DNA from: a bacterium
GTDB taxonomy: Bacteria > Desulfobacterota > Binatia > Binatales > Binataceae
DNA length: 64,000 nt
Assembly (NCBI GenBank): GCA_014896235.1
Contig: JADBKU010000009.1
Span: 62,001 to 126,000, forward strand
Reading direction: 5' to 3'
This document shows, piece by piece, positions 35,984-46,446 of this stretch. Each line of letters begins with the position of its first letter. The first letter of the stretch is position 1. The notes under the pieces were generated by a model. The model was not told where the DNA came from. It saw nothing but the letters and a program-made list of their open reading frames with translations, and searched no databases. The translations under genes and the position numbers were made by a program.

Positions 35984-36406
35984 TCAGTGCGGCGCGCGGC
36001 GCAATTGTTCGATCTGCGCGCGCGCCCTGGCCAAAGCGAGCGAGTGAGCGGCTTCCTCGTACTCCGGATCGAACATGCTCATCGTGGCCATCCGTTGCTC
36101 GGCCGCCATCGCTTGCTCCGCCGCCGCGGCGCTGTTGACCGCGCCCGGCGCTTCGGCCTCGACCGCGAGCGCGGTCATCGCGCCGTCCTTCACCTCGGCG
36201 AGTCCGCCCGCAAGCAGAAACTCGTTGAAGTTTCCTTCGCCGAGCTTGAGAGTGATTACGCCGGGCGCGATCGAAGTGATGAAATTCGTGTGCATCGGCA
36301 ACACGCCGAACTCGCCGAGCGGCCCTGCCGCCGTGACCTGTTCGACGGCGCCGTCGAACAGCACGCCGGTCGGCGTGATCAGCCGGAAATTGAACGTTTC
36401 GGCCAT
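35984..36406 (-). CDS. atpC: ATP synthase epsilon subunit
   Basis: A 140-residue F1 subunit. It has the N-terminal beta-sandwich (FNFRLITPTGVLFDGAVEQV, GEFGVLPMHTNFITSIAPGV) and a C-terminal helical hairpin rich in Ala/Glu. It regulates ATP hydrolysis within F1. It is the last gene of the atp operon, 15 nt after atpD. Confidence 0.96.
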   Translation of the reverse strand: MAETFNFRLITPTGVLFDGAVEQVTAAGPLGEFGVLPMHTNFITSIAPGVITLKLGEGNFNEFLLAGGLAEVKDGAMTALAVEAEAPGAVNSAAAAEQAMAAEQRMATMSMFDPEYEEAAHSLALARARAQIEQLRRAPH

Positions 36407-36421
36407 CGCGGAGCGCTCCGG

Positions 36422-37894
<1,473 letters not shown>

Positions 37895-38752
37895 CTAGCC
37901 GCGCAGGGCTTCGGCGCCGCCGACGATATCCATTAATTCTTTGGTGATTTGCGCCTGCCGCGCGCGGTTCATCTCGAGCGTCAGCCGCGCGATCATATCG
38001 ACAGCGTTATTGGTCGCGCTGTCCATCGCAGTCATCCGAGCGCCGTGCTCGCTGGCTTCGCCTTCGAGCAAGGCGTGAAAAATCGCCGCTTCGACATAGC
38101 TGCGCAGCACCGCGGGAATCAGTTCCGCGGCGCTCGGTTCGATCAGATAGTCGGCCGCACCCGCGGCTGACTCTGGCGGCTTGATCGGCAGCAGCTTTTC
38201 GAAAATCGGCCGCTGCGAAAGCGCGGAGCGGAATGACGAATAGATCACGCCCGCTTCGCACACCGCGCCGGTACGGAACTCGTGCAACATCCGCGCCGCG
38301 ACGTCGCGCGCCAGACCGACGGTAGCCAGCCGGGGCAAGTTATTGATGCGCTCGCCGTCGAGCGGCATCTTGGCGCGCTTGAAATGCTCTGCGCCCTTGC
38401 GGCCGATTACGAAAAGCTTGGGCGTGAGGCCTTCCGATTGGGCCTTGGCCATCGTTTCTTCGGCCAGGCGGATCAGGTTCGCGTTATAGCCGCCGCAAAG
38501 CCCGCGATCGGAGGTGACCAGGACCAGCCATTGCGCGAGCGCCGCCCCTTCGGGCGCGCCCAGCGCTTCGGGAGCGGACGCGAGCAACGAGTCGGAGACG
38601 CGCGTCAGCGCTTCGTGATAGGGACGCGCGTTGAACAGCGCCTCCTGCGCGCGGCGCAGGCGCGAAGCCGCGACCAGCTTCATCGCGCGCGTGGTCTGCT
38701 GCGTGGACTTGACCGACGCTATGCGCCGGCGAATCGCCTTGAGTGTCGCCAT
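37895..38752 (-). CDS. atpG: ATP synthase gamma subunit
   Basis: A 285-residue rotor shaft protein. The N-terminal helix (LKAIRRRIASVKSTQQTTRAMKLVAASRLRRAQ) and C-terminal helix (NNAVDMIARLTLEMNRARQAQITKELMDIVGGAEAL, read in pieces) are the coiled-coil conserved in all gamma subunits, with the central GLCGGYNANL block. It lies between atpA and atpD as usual. Confidence 0.97.
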   Translation of the reverse strand: MATLKAIRRRIASVKSTQQTTRAMKLVAASRLRRAQEALFNARPYHEALTRVSDSLLASAPEALGAPEGAALAQWLVLVTSDRGLCGGYNANLIRLAEETMAKAQSEGLTPKLFVIGRKGAEHFKRAKMPLDGERINNLPRLATVGLARDVAARMLHEFRTGAVCEAGVIYSSFRSALSQRPIFEKLLPIKPPESAAGAADYLIEPSAAELIPAVLRSYVEAAIFHALLEGEASEHGARMTAMDSATNNAVDMIARLTLEMNRARQAQITKELMDIVGGAEALRG

Positions 38753-38771
38753 CCGTCAACTATGCGCCATA

Positions 38772-40298
<1,527 letters not shown>

Positions 40299-40319
40299 AT
40301 GCCTGATTCGCCGCCGCGA

Positions 40320-40856
40320 TCAGCCGCCGAGGAGCTTTTCCGCCTCGGCCAGCCGGGTCGCGAGACTGCCGTCGTAAATTTTTCCTTCGAGTTCGGCGAC
40401 GGCGCCGCCCACTAGCGCGCCGTCGATTCGGGTGGTCGCGATCACGCGCTTTTGAGCGATCGCCTCAAGCGCCGCCACCACGCTTTGCAATTCGTTGGCG
40501 CCCGGCTCGCGCGCAAAAGTAATCGTCGCGCGCGTGCGGCCAAGCAAATCGTCAAGCATCCGGCCGTACCGTTCGGCCATCGCCGAAATCTCGCGAATCC
40601 GGCTGTGCCGCGCGGCGACGATCGCGAACGCGCGCACCGGATAGCTGAGGTCCAGCCGTTCGGCGATTTTACCCACCGCTTCGACCCGCGCCTGCAGCGT
40701 CACGGTCGGCATGTCGAGTATCCCGACCGTCTCGGGCGCGTCAACTATTTTTGCGAGCCGTTCGAGCTCGGCGCCCCATTTTTCGAGCTGCGCATGGTCG
40801 GCGCTAAGCCCCATCAGGGCGCGCGCATAGCGCTTGGCGACCTTCGAGGTTTTCAT
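40320..40856 (-). CDS. atpH: ATP synthase delta subunit
   Basis: A 178-residue stator subunit linking F1 to the b dimer. N-terminal VAKRYARALMGLSADHAQLEKW and C-terminal TRIDGALVGGAVAELEGKIYDGSLATRL are the family marks. GGAGG precedes the ATG by seven bases, and the start overlaps the stop of the upstream b gene by four bases. Confidence 0.95.
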   Translation of the reverse strand: MKTSKVAKRYARALMGLSADHAQLEKWGAELERLAKIVDAPETVGILDMPTVTLQARVEAVGKIAERLDLSYPVRAFAIVAARHSRIREISAMAERYGRMLDDLLGRTRATITFAREPGANELQSVVAALEAIAQKRVIATTRIDGALVGGAVAELEGKIYDGSLATRLAEAEKLLGG

Positions 40857-41428
40857 CGCCGCGCCTCCGCGCTCAGCCGATCCACGAAGGCTCCCACCAG
40901 GCGTTGCTGGTCGGCGGCCGAGAAATCCGCCGCAATCATCCGGAACGCCAGCCGCGCCGCCGCATGCGCCAATGCTTCGCGCACCCGGCGCGAGGCGTCT
41001 TCGCGCAGCGCGGCAATCGACAATTCATGGTCGCGCTTGATCCGTCCGGCCGCTTCCTGCGCCTGATCGTAGATCCGTCCGATTTGATAAACGGTCTCGT
41101 CGGCCAGATCGGACGCGAGCCGGGCCTTCTCCGCTTCCAGCCGGGCGAGCTTCTCCGCCGCCTGATTCGCAAGTTCCTGCGCTTCGTGAAACGCGCGATC
41201 CGCCTTGGACATCGTGTCGCGGATGCCGGCGGCGCGCTCGACAAAAAAGTGTTTTCCCGCCGGCAGCAGGTATTTAACCAGAATTCCGACGAAAAGCGCG
41301 AAGTTTATGATGTAGAAAACGAGCGCGCCCCATGTGCCCTGTGCGGCGCCGCCGCTTTCGGCCGCATACGCGAACGACGGCGAAAGCGCCGCCATGAAAA
41401 TTCCTGCGATTGCCGCTCGTGGCTTCAT
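40853..41428 (-). CDS. atpF: ATP synthase b subunit with N-terminal signal-like extension
   Basis: A 191-residue stator subunit. The N-terminal 25 residues look like a Sec signal (AIAGIFMAALSPSFAYAAE), followed by a second hydrophobic segment WGALVFYIINFALFVGILVKYLL that is the true membrane anchor, and then a long Ala/Glu/Arg coiled coil. The start follows directly after the stop codon of the other b-type gene. Two dissimilar b genes side by side are typical of Deltaproteobacteria and of photosynthetic bacteria. Confidence 0.9.
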   Translation of the reverse strand: MKPRAAIAGIFMAALSPSFAYAAESGGAAQGTWGALVFYIINFALFVGILVKYLLPAGKHFFVERAAGIRDTMSKADRAFHEAQELANQAAEKLARLEAEKARLASDLADETVYQIGRIYDQAQEAAGRIKRDHELSIAALREDASRRVREALAHAAARLAFRMIAADFSAADQQRLVGAFVDRLSAEARR

Positions 41429-41884
41429 TTAATTATTCGCCGCTTCGTTCGCCCGCACCGGCCGACCAAGCACGCGCCCGGCCAGTTCGGCCGCCAGCTC
41501 GCGCGCCATCCGCTCCAGTTCGCCCTTGGCCGCCTCTATATCCCGATCGATGCCGGCGCGCACATTTTCCAGCGCCGTGCGCGCCTCGTCGCGCGCTTTC
41601 TCAAGCGTCTTGGCCGCTTCGGTCTCCGCCGCCCGCCGTTCGCTTTCGCGGCGCGCCAGCGCCTCGCGGCGCACGTCGGCGAGCTGCTTTTCACGATCTT
41701 CGATCGCGCTTTTGGCCTCGGCCAAGAGCCGCTCGGCGCGTTCGTTGAGGTCTTTTATCCGGCCCTCGCGTTCGCCGAGTAACTTAAGGAATGGATCGAA
41801 AAAAAGCCAGCCGAATATGACCCAGAAGGCAAGGAAGGACACAATCAGGATGCCAAAGACATCCCAGTCCGGCGGAATGTGCAT
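41429..41884 (-). CDS. atpX: ATP synthase second b-type subunit (b-prime, AtpX-like)
   Basis: A 151-residue protein with one N-terminal transmembrane helix (VFGILIVSFLAFWVIFGWLFFDPFLKLLGEREG, read in pieces) and a charged coiled coil to the C terminus. It is the first gene of the operon. It forms a heterodimeric stator stalk with the b subunit encoded next. Genes for subunits a and c are not in this window. Confidence 0.9.
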   Translation of the reverse strand: MHIPPDWDVFGILIVSFLAFWVIFGWLFFDPFLKLLGEREGRIKDLNERAERLLAEAKSAIEDREKQLADVRREALARRESERRAAETEAAKTLEKARDEARTALENVRAGIDRDIEAAKGELERMARELAAELAGRVLGRPVRANEAANN

Positions 41885-41981
41885 GTTACGACATCAACTC
41901 TCCCGCAAGAGCAGAATCATCCCTGAGCCCGAATGTCAAGCTAATATAGGCCCATCAATTAATTTAGCAACGCTTCTAAGA

Positions 41982-42560
41982 TTAGGCTTGCTTCTGAACC
42001 CCGCCGACGGCGGCGACCCGCTCCTGGGCGGGCTGCCGATCCTCTTTGGGGAAAACCGTGACCTTTCCTGATTGCGCCGCCTCGGGCTGCATCGAGCAAT
42101 GTCCTTCGAACATCGCGCCCTCATGCACCACCAGCACCGGCGCGGTGATATTTCCGATCACTTTCGCCGACGGCCGAATCTCAATTCGCTGCTGCGCGAC
42201 GATATCGCCGCTGACGCGCCCGCCGATTACGATCGAGCCGCTTTTGATCTGCGCGGTCACGACCGCGCTCTCGCCGATCGTGAGGCTGTCCTTGGCGAGA
42301 ATTTCGCCGTCAACCTGGCCGTCGATGCGCGTCGGTCCTTCGAAAGCGAGTTTGCCGGAAATTTTCGATCCGCTGTCGAGGTATGCGCGCGATTCCGCAG
42401 CGGGCGCGCTCGTGCGGATTGGAGTGGCCGGCTTTTCACTCGCGCTCGGGCCCGTCGCGACCACGGTCGGCGTCACCGGCGGAGGCGGCGTGGGCGGCTG
42501 CACGCGCAGATTTTGATCGTTCTTGGGGCTTTTATCCGAATCCTTGTTGAACAGCGCCAT
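41982..42560 (-). CDS. Bactofilin
   Basis: A 192-residue cytoskeletal protein. The Pro-rich N-terminal tail (QPPTPPPPVTPTVVA) precedes the bactofilin (DUF583) beta-helix from about residue 60: SGSKISGKLAFEGPTRIDGQ, VDGEILAKDSLTIGESAVV, AQIKSGSIVIGGRVSGDIVA and SAKVIGNITAPVLVVHEGA. It polymerises on membranes and helps in cell shape, polarity or chromosome positioning. GAGGAG seven bases before ATG 42560 supports the start. It lies just upstream of the atp operon in the same orientation, an arrangement also seen in Geobacter. Confidence 0.95.
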   Translation of the reverse strand: MALFNKDSDKSPKNDQNLRVQPPTPPPPVTPTVVATGPSASEKPATPIRTSAPAAESRAYLDSGSKISGKLAFEGPTRIDGQVDGEILAKDSLTIGESAVVTAQIKSGSIVIGGRVSGDIVAQQRIEIRPSAKVIGNITAPVLVVHEGAMFEGHCSMQPEAAQSGKVTVFPKEDRQPAQERVAAVGGVQKQA

Positions 42561-42863
42561 CGCCAAACTCCTCGCGGAAATTCGCAAACGGAAAAGCGGA
42601 CGGTCCCACCCCTTCGCCGTCCTTCAGGTCAGCCTAACGTGATTAACTGATAGCATTTGTTGAGTCAAATTTCATCAAAATCCTGTGGACACGCGAAGGC
42701 GGCGAAGATCTTCGGCGCGGCGATGATTGCCCTATGCGTGCGATAGCCGCCGCAACCGCGCACAATCGCCTCATGGCGCCGCTATTGACGGGCGCCGCGC
42801 GGGACGCGAGTCTAAGGAATCGGCGCGGCGAAATCGCCGCGCCGTACGCGGAGGAATTCAGCG
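42561..42863. other. Divergent intergenic region, 303 bp
   Basis: It lies between bactofilin (minus) and the PPOX gene (plus). AT-rich sequence at 42630-42680 holds a minus-strand TTGACT (complement of AGTCAA near 42663) that may be the bactofilin/atp -35, but the -10 is poor. The right half is GC-rich and includes the GGAGG ribosome-binding site (42850-42854) of the PPOX gene. No gene is seen. Confidence 0.4.
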
Positions 42864-43262
42864 ATGTCAGTGATTCCCGACAAATATCTCGATCTTTTGA
42901 CCGCGAAGCCGGCCTTCGCGAATCTCGCCACCGTGATGAAAGACGGCTCGCCGCAGGTGACGCCGATTTGGTTCGACTACGCGGCCGGCAAAATCCGCGT
43001 CAACACCGCGCGCGGACGGGTGAAGTCGCGCACGCTGAAACCCGGCGCACGGGTCGCGCTTGCGATTCTCGATCCGCAGAATCCCTATCGTTACGTGCAG
43101 GTGCGCGGACGCGTTCTCACGGCGACGGAGCAGGGCGCGGCGGCGCATATCGATTCGCTCGCCAAAAAATATCTCGGTAAGGACAAATATCCATTCGCGC
43201 AGCCGGGCGAGGTGCGCGTGATGTACGAGATCGAGCCGACGTCGGCCGCAGGCAACGGCTGA
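42864..43262 (+). CDS. PPOX-class F420-dependent oxidoreductase
   Basis: A 132-residue split-barrel flavin/deazaflavin-binding protein of the pyridoxamine-phosphate-oxidase superfamily. Family blocks are FANLATVMKDGSPQVTPIWF, KIRVNTARGRVKSRTLKPGA, VALAILDPQNPYRYVQVRGRV and YLGKDKYPF. In this subgroup the cofactor is usually F420, used to reduce or detoxify small molecules. GGAGG nine bases upstream fixes the start. Confidence 0.88.
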   Translation: MSVIPDKYLDLLTAKPAFANLATVMKDGSPQVTPIWFDYAAGKIRVNTARGRVKSRTLKPGARVALAILDPQNPYRYVQVRGRVLTATEQGAAAHIDSLAKKYLGKDKYPFAQPGEVRVMYEIEPTSAAGNG

Positions 43263-43274
43263 GCCGGCGGAATC

Positions 43275-43484
43275 TCACAGCGCCCGGCGCGGCGCGGGCG
43301 GCTCTTCTTTCTGAATCGTCGTGCCGCACGTGGATCCGCAACGCGGGCAGACATATTCGTACTTGTCGCCTTCGGGCAGGACTAACAGCAGCCGTTTGCG
43401 AACGGGCACGGCCACCCGGCATTGCGGACAGGCGAGCAGGCTCGCTTCGAGCCGATCGAAAGAGGGGGTGCGGCGGGTCGCCAT
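43275..43484 (-). CDS. Small zinc-ribbon protein
   Basis: A 69-residue protein with two CxxC knuckles, CPQC at about residue 19 and CPRC at about 46, which should bind one zinc ion. The ATG at 43484 is preceded by GGAG eight bases upstream and gives MATRRTPSFDRLEASLLACP; a longer frame to 43535 lacks a ribosome-binding site. The C-terminal tail is acidic and Pro-rich. The function is unknown. It is convergent with the PPOX gene, with a 12-bp gap. Confidence 0.7.
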   Translation of the reverse strand: MATRRTPSFDRLEASLLACPQCRVAVPVRKRLLLVLPEGDKYEYVCPRCGSTCGTTIQKEEPPAPRRAL

Positions 43485-43545
43485 CGCGGAAGCTCCACCT
43501 GTCCTCAAGTTGCCATCGCACGGCGCTTGCCGCAAGCGGCTCCTC

Positions 43546-44277
43546 TCAGCGAGCGTCGTGAAAGATCACTCCAAGGGTGGTTCGATCGCCGCGCGTCACG
43601 GTGCTGACGCCATGACGAATCGCGGCGCGATAGACGCTTCGCGCGCCGCGTACCGGCCGCCAGCGCGTCGCGAAAACGATCGCCATCCCGCGCTCCAGCC
43701 GTATCGCCTCAACCCGCGATTGCGCGCGCGGACGCTGTTCCGCGAGCAGAAACTCGCCGCCCGTGAAATCGCTTTCAGGGCGCGACAGCATCACCGTCGC
43801 CTGCAGCGGAAAGAAAACCTCGCCGTATAAATCCTGGTGCATGCAGTTGTAGCCGCCCGCGGCGTAGCGAAGAACCAGCGGCGTGGGCTTTGCCTGGCCG
43901 GCGGCGCGGCAGGCGCAAAGAAATTGATCGAGCGTCGGCGGAAATTCGGCGGCCATCCGCAGCGATTCGCTCCAGCGCGCGGCGATCGGCGCCAGCCGCC
44001 GGTAGAGCGACGCGCGCAGCGCGCCGATTAGCGGCGGCAACGGCGCGGCGAAGTATTTGTACTCGCCGAGGCCGAACCGGAATCGCGCCATCTCGACCCG
44101 CGAGCGGAACAGCTCGCGGCGGCCGTACATCGCCACGACCGCCGCGCATTCGTCCGCGCGCAGCAGCGCCGGAATCAGGGCAAAGCCGCGATCGTCGAGA
44201 GCGCCTTCGAGCGCCCGCCAGTCGAGCCGCGCGACGCGCCGTTCGATTTGGGTTTGAATCGTCTCCGCGGATTCCAT
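43546..44277 (-). CDS. 2OG-Fe(II) oxygenase (prolyl-hydroxylase-like)
   Basis: A 243-residue double-stranded beta-helix dioxygenase. YNCMHQDLYGE supplies the H-x-D metal pair, RHGVSTVTRGDRTTLGVIFHD the distal His and the 2-oxoglutarate-binding Arg. LSRPESDFTGGEFLLAEQRPR and GMAIVFATRWRPV are the usual core strands. The start MESAETIQTQIERRVARLDW (ATG 44277) fits the family; the longer frame upstream has poor content. It hydroxylates an unknown substrate, using O2 and 2-oxoglutarate. It is divergent from miaB. Confidence 0.88.
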   Translation of the reverse strand: MESAETIQTQIERRVARLDWRALEGALDDRGFALIPALLRADECAAVVAMYGRRELFRSRVEMARFRFGLGEYKYFAAPLPPLIGALRASLYRRLAPIAARWSESLRMAAEFPPTLDQFLCACRAAGQAKPTPLVLRYAAGGYNCMHQDLYGEVFFPLQATVMLSRPESDFTGGEFLLAEQRPRAQSRVEAIRLERGMAIVFATRWRPVRGARSVYRAAIRHGVSTVTRGDRTTLGVIFHDAR

Positions 44278-44394
44278 CGTAGCCACGTCCGACGTTCTGC
44301 GCGTATTGGTGCAACCCCACCGCCGCCCGCCGTGTGAAACGGGGCGCGTTGTATGGCCTTGGTCCGATAGCCTATCATTTGCCGATACCAATCG

Positions 44395-45717
44395 ATGGCC
44401 GCGCAGAACCATATTCCGCCGCGCAGCGTCTGGCTGGAAACATACGGATGCCAGATGAATATCGCCGATTCGCAACTCGTGACCGCCGTGCTGCGGCGCG
44501 CTGGCTATGCGGCCGCGGCGCGGCCCGAGGACGCCGACGTTATCCTGCTCAACACCTGCGCAATCCGCGAGCACGCCGAGGAACGCGTGATCGGGCGGCT
44601 TGGCGATCTGGCCCGCCTGAAACAGGCGCGGCCCGGGATGCGGCTTGGGTTGCTCGGATGCATGGCGCAGCATAATCGCGCCGCGCTGATCGAAAAGGCG
44701 CCATGGCTCGATCTGATCGCCGGTCCCGACGCCTACCGGCGGCTGCCCGAGATGCTTGGCGCGGAGCGCTTCGACCCGGCGATCGACGTGCGGCTCGATC
44801 GCGGCGAGACCTACGGCGATATCGCTCCCGAATACGCGGAGGGCGTGCGCGCGTACGTCACCGCGATGCGCGGCTGCGACAAATTCTGCGCCTTCTGCGT
44901 GGTTCCATACGTGCGCGGCCGCGAACGTTCGGTGGCGCCGGACGATATCCTGCGCGAGGTGCGCAAACTCGCCGCGTCAGGCGTGCGCGAAATCGTATTG
45001 CTCGGCCAGACGGTCAACGCCTATCGTCACGGCGAAACCGGCTTCGCCGCTCTGCTTAGGCACGTTGCGGCCGTCGATGGAATCGAGCGGATTCGTTTCA
45101 CCTCGCCCCATCCGTCGGACATGACGCCTGAACTTATCGAAACGATGGCGTCCGAGCCGAAAGTCCAACCTTACCTGCATCTGCCGGTGCAGTCGGGATC
45201 GGATCGGGTATTGGCGGCGATGGAACGCGGCTACACGGCGGACGAATACCTTGCGCTCGTCGCCAGGCTGCGCGCGGCGATTCCGGAGTTGGCGCTTTCA
45301 ACCGACATCATCGTCGGCTTCCACGGCGAGCAAGACGCCGACTTCCGCGCGACCGTCGAGTTGATGCGAACCGTCGGCTACGATTCGGCCTTCACCTTCA
45401 AATATTCGGTGCGCGAGCATACGCGCGCCTTTCGGCTCGGCGATTCGGTCGGCGAAGAAGAAAAGGGCCGGCGCCTTGCCGAGATTATCGCCTTGCAGGA
45501 AAACATCTCGCTCGAACGCAATCGCGCGCTGATCGGGCGCGAATTCCCGGTGCTGGTGGAGGGGCCGGCGCGGCGCGGCGGCGGGATGCTTGCGGGCAAA
45601 ACGCCGCAGTTCAAGACCGCCGTCTTTCCGGGCCATCCGGAAATTGCGCCGGGCGCGATCGTCCGCGTGCGCGTCGAATCGGCCACGGCGCATTCCCTGA
45701 GTTGCGCGCTCGCCTGA
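44395..45717 (+). CDS. miaB: tRNA-2-methylthio-N6-dimethylallyladenosine synthase
   Basis: A 440-residue radical-SAM methylthiotransferase that adds a methylthio group to i6A37 of tRNAs. The N-terminal domain has three cysteines for the auxiliary cluster (ETYGCQMNIADSQ, LLNTCAIREHAEER, GLLGCMAQHN). The radical-SAM cluster motif is MRGCDKFCAFCVVPYVRGRE. A C-terminal TRAM domain ends at AHSLSCALA. The distinction from the sister RimO/MtaB families rests on the CVVPYVRGRE and LPVQSGSDRVL blocks. Confidence 0.97.
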   Translation: MAAQNHIPPRSVWLETYGCQMNIADSQLVTAVLRRAGYAAAARPEDADVILLNTCAIREHAEERVIGRLGDLARLKQARPGMRLGLLGCMAQHNRAALIEKAPWLDLIAGPDAYRRLPEMLGAERFDPAIDVRLDRGETYGDIAPEYAEGVRAYVTAMRGCDKFCAFCVVPYVRGRERSVAPDDILREVRKLAASGVREIVLLGQTVNAYRHGETGFAALLRHVAAVDGIERIRFTSPHPSDMTPELIETMASEPKVQPYLHLPVQSGSDRVLAAMERGYTADEYLALVARLRAAIPELALSTDIIVGFHGEQDADFRATVELMRTVGYDSAFTFKYSVREHTRAFRLGDSVGEEEKGRRLAEIIALQENISLERNRALIGREFPVLVEGPARRGGGMLAGKTPQFKTAVFPGHPEIAPGAIVRVRVESATAHSLSCALA

Positions 45718-45730
45718 ATTCAGGCGAGCG
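45707..45730. other. 24-bp perfect palindrome at the miaB stop codon
   Basis: CGCTCGCCTGAA followed by its exact reverse complement spans the TGA of miaB and lies five bases from the end of the convergent lipoprotein gene. It may act as a bidirectional, U-poor terminator or an mRNA 3' end hairpin; no T-run follows on either strand. Confidence 0.45.
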
Positions 45731-45734
45731 AAAC

Positions 45735-46172
45735 TTAACTGGCCGGCGTCGGCGCAGGCGTCGGCGAGCCCGCCGCTGGCGCGGCCGGAGGGGTCCCGGG
45801 GTTCGGCGTAAGCGTGGCCGTGATCACTGGCGTCTCCAGCTTGTTGGCGTTGCCGCTGACGAAATCAATCACGAAACCAATCGGAAAGAGAATATCCCAC
45901 CAGGTCGCACCCTGAATTCCGGTCACAACCGGAACGGTAGTGGTCTGGTAGCCTGGCTTCGAAAACGTGGCGAAACTCGCCAGCGCTTTTTTGGGTACTT
46001 CGATTTGGGCGGGCGTCGTGCCGTTAAACGGACCATATTGGAAGTTCGCGCCTGACGGATCGGAGTTAACCGTTACATGCTCCGTGCTGCTGGTGAAGAT
46101 CGTTGCGCATCCAGCGGCGAAGAAAATCATAGCCGCCGCAATAGCGGTGCGAAGTGTCAGGCCTTTTCTCAT
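45735..46172 (-). CDS. PEGA-like lipoprotein
   Basis: A 145-residue lipoprotein with signal AIAAAMIFFAAGC (lipobox AAGC, giving mature CATIFTSSTEHVTVNSDPSG). The central part (VTVNSDPSGANFQYGPFNGTTPAQIEV, read in pieces, then FSKPGYQTTTVPV) is a PEGA-type carbohydrate-binding-like surface domain. A hydrophobic turn (WWDILFPIGFVIDFVSG) and an Ala/Pro-rich tail with TPAPTPAS follow. It is probably anchored in the outer membrane, and its function is unknown. AGGGGGA precedes the ATG. Confidence 0.85.
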   Translation of the reverse strand: MRKGLTLRTAIAAAMIFFAAGCATIFTSSTEHVTVNSDPSGANFQYGPFNGTTPAQIEVPKKALASFATFSKPGYQTTTVPVVTGIQGATWWDILFPIGFVIDFVSGNANKLETPVITATLTPNPGTPPAAPAAGSPTPAPTPAS

Positions 46173-46234
46173 GCCATTTTCCCCCTAACGGTCTCTGACT
46201 GAATGCGGTTTAAACCAGCCCTGGATTCAGGCGA

Positions 46235-46262
46235 TTGCGCAAATTTCTATGAATTTGTGCAA
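46235..46262. promoter_or_regulatory. Inverted repeat upstream of the PEGA-like lipoprotein gene
   Basis: TTGCGCAAATT (46235-46245) and AATTTGTGCAA (46252-46262) form an 11-bp dyad with one mismatch around a 6-bp centre, about 65-90 bp upstream of ATG 46172. It is AT-rich and lacks a T-run, so an operator is more likely than a terminator. Confidence 0.45.
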
Positions 46263-46371
46263 AATTGCAAGCGAGACGGCATGAATACAATAAAATTGTT
46301 GAATTATCATATTGGCTGCTTGCGCTCGTTGTGAGACACATGCGGCGAAGTGATTGGGCGTGCGCCAAATG

Positions 46372-46416
46372 CGCGGGCGGCGGGAGGTTTCAAACCTCCC
46401 GCCGCCCGCGGTTTTT
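46372..46416 (+). terminator. 19-bp perfect inverted repeat with T-run, behind the first DUF1329 gene
   Basis: Arms 46372-46390 and 46392-46410 are exactly complementary; T5 follows at 46412-46416 on the plus strand. The DUF1329 gene ends at 46447 on the minus strand, so for that gene the hairpin has A-residues before it and no T-run after it. It is a canonical terminator only for plus-strand transcripts. Confidence 0.6.
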
Positions 46417-46446
46417 CAGGATGTCAGGCGCGAACGCCGAACAGGA

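Noticed and set aside
41911..41939. TTGACA on the minus strand before the atp operon as a promoter
   Set aside because: The -35 is perfect but no acceptable -10 lies 15-19 bp downstream; left out as a feature.
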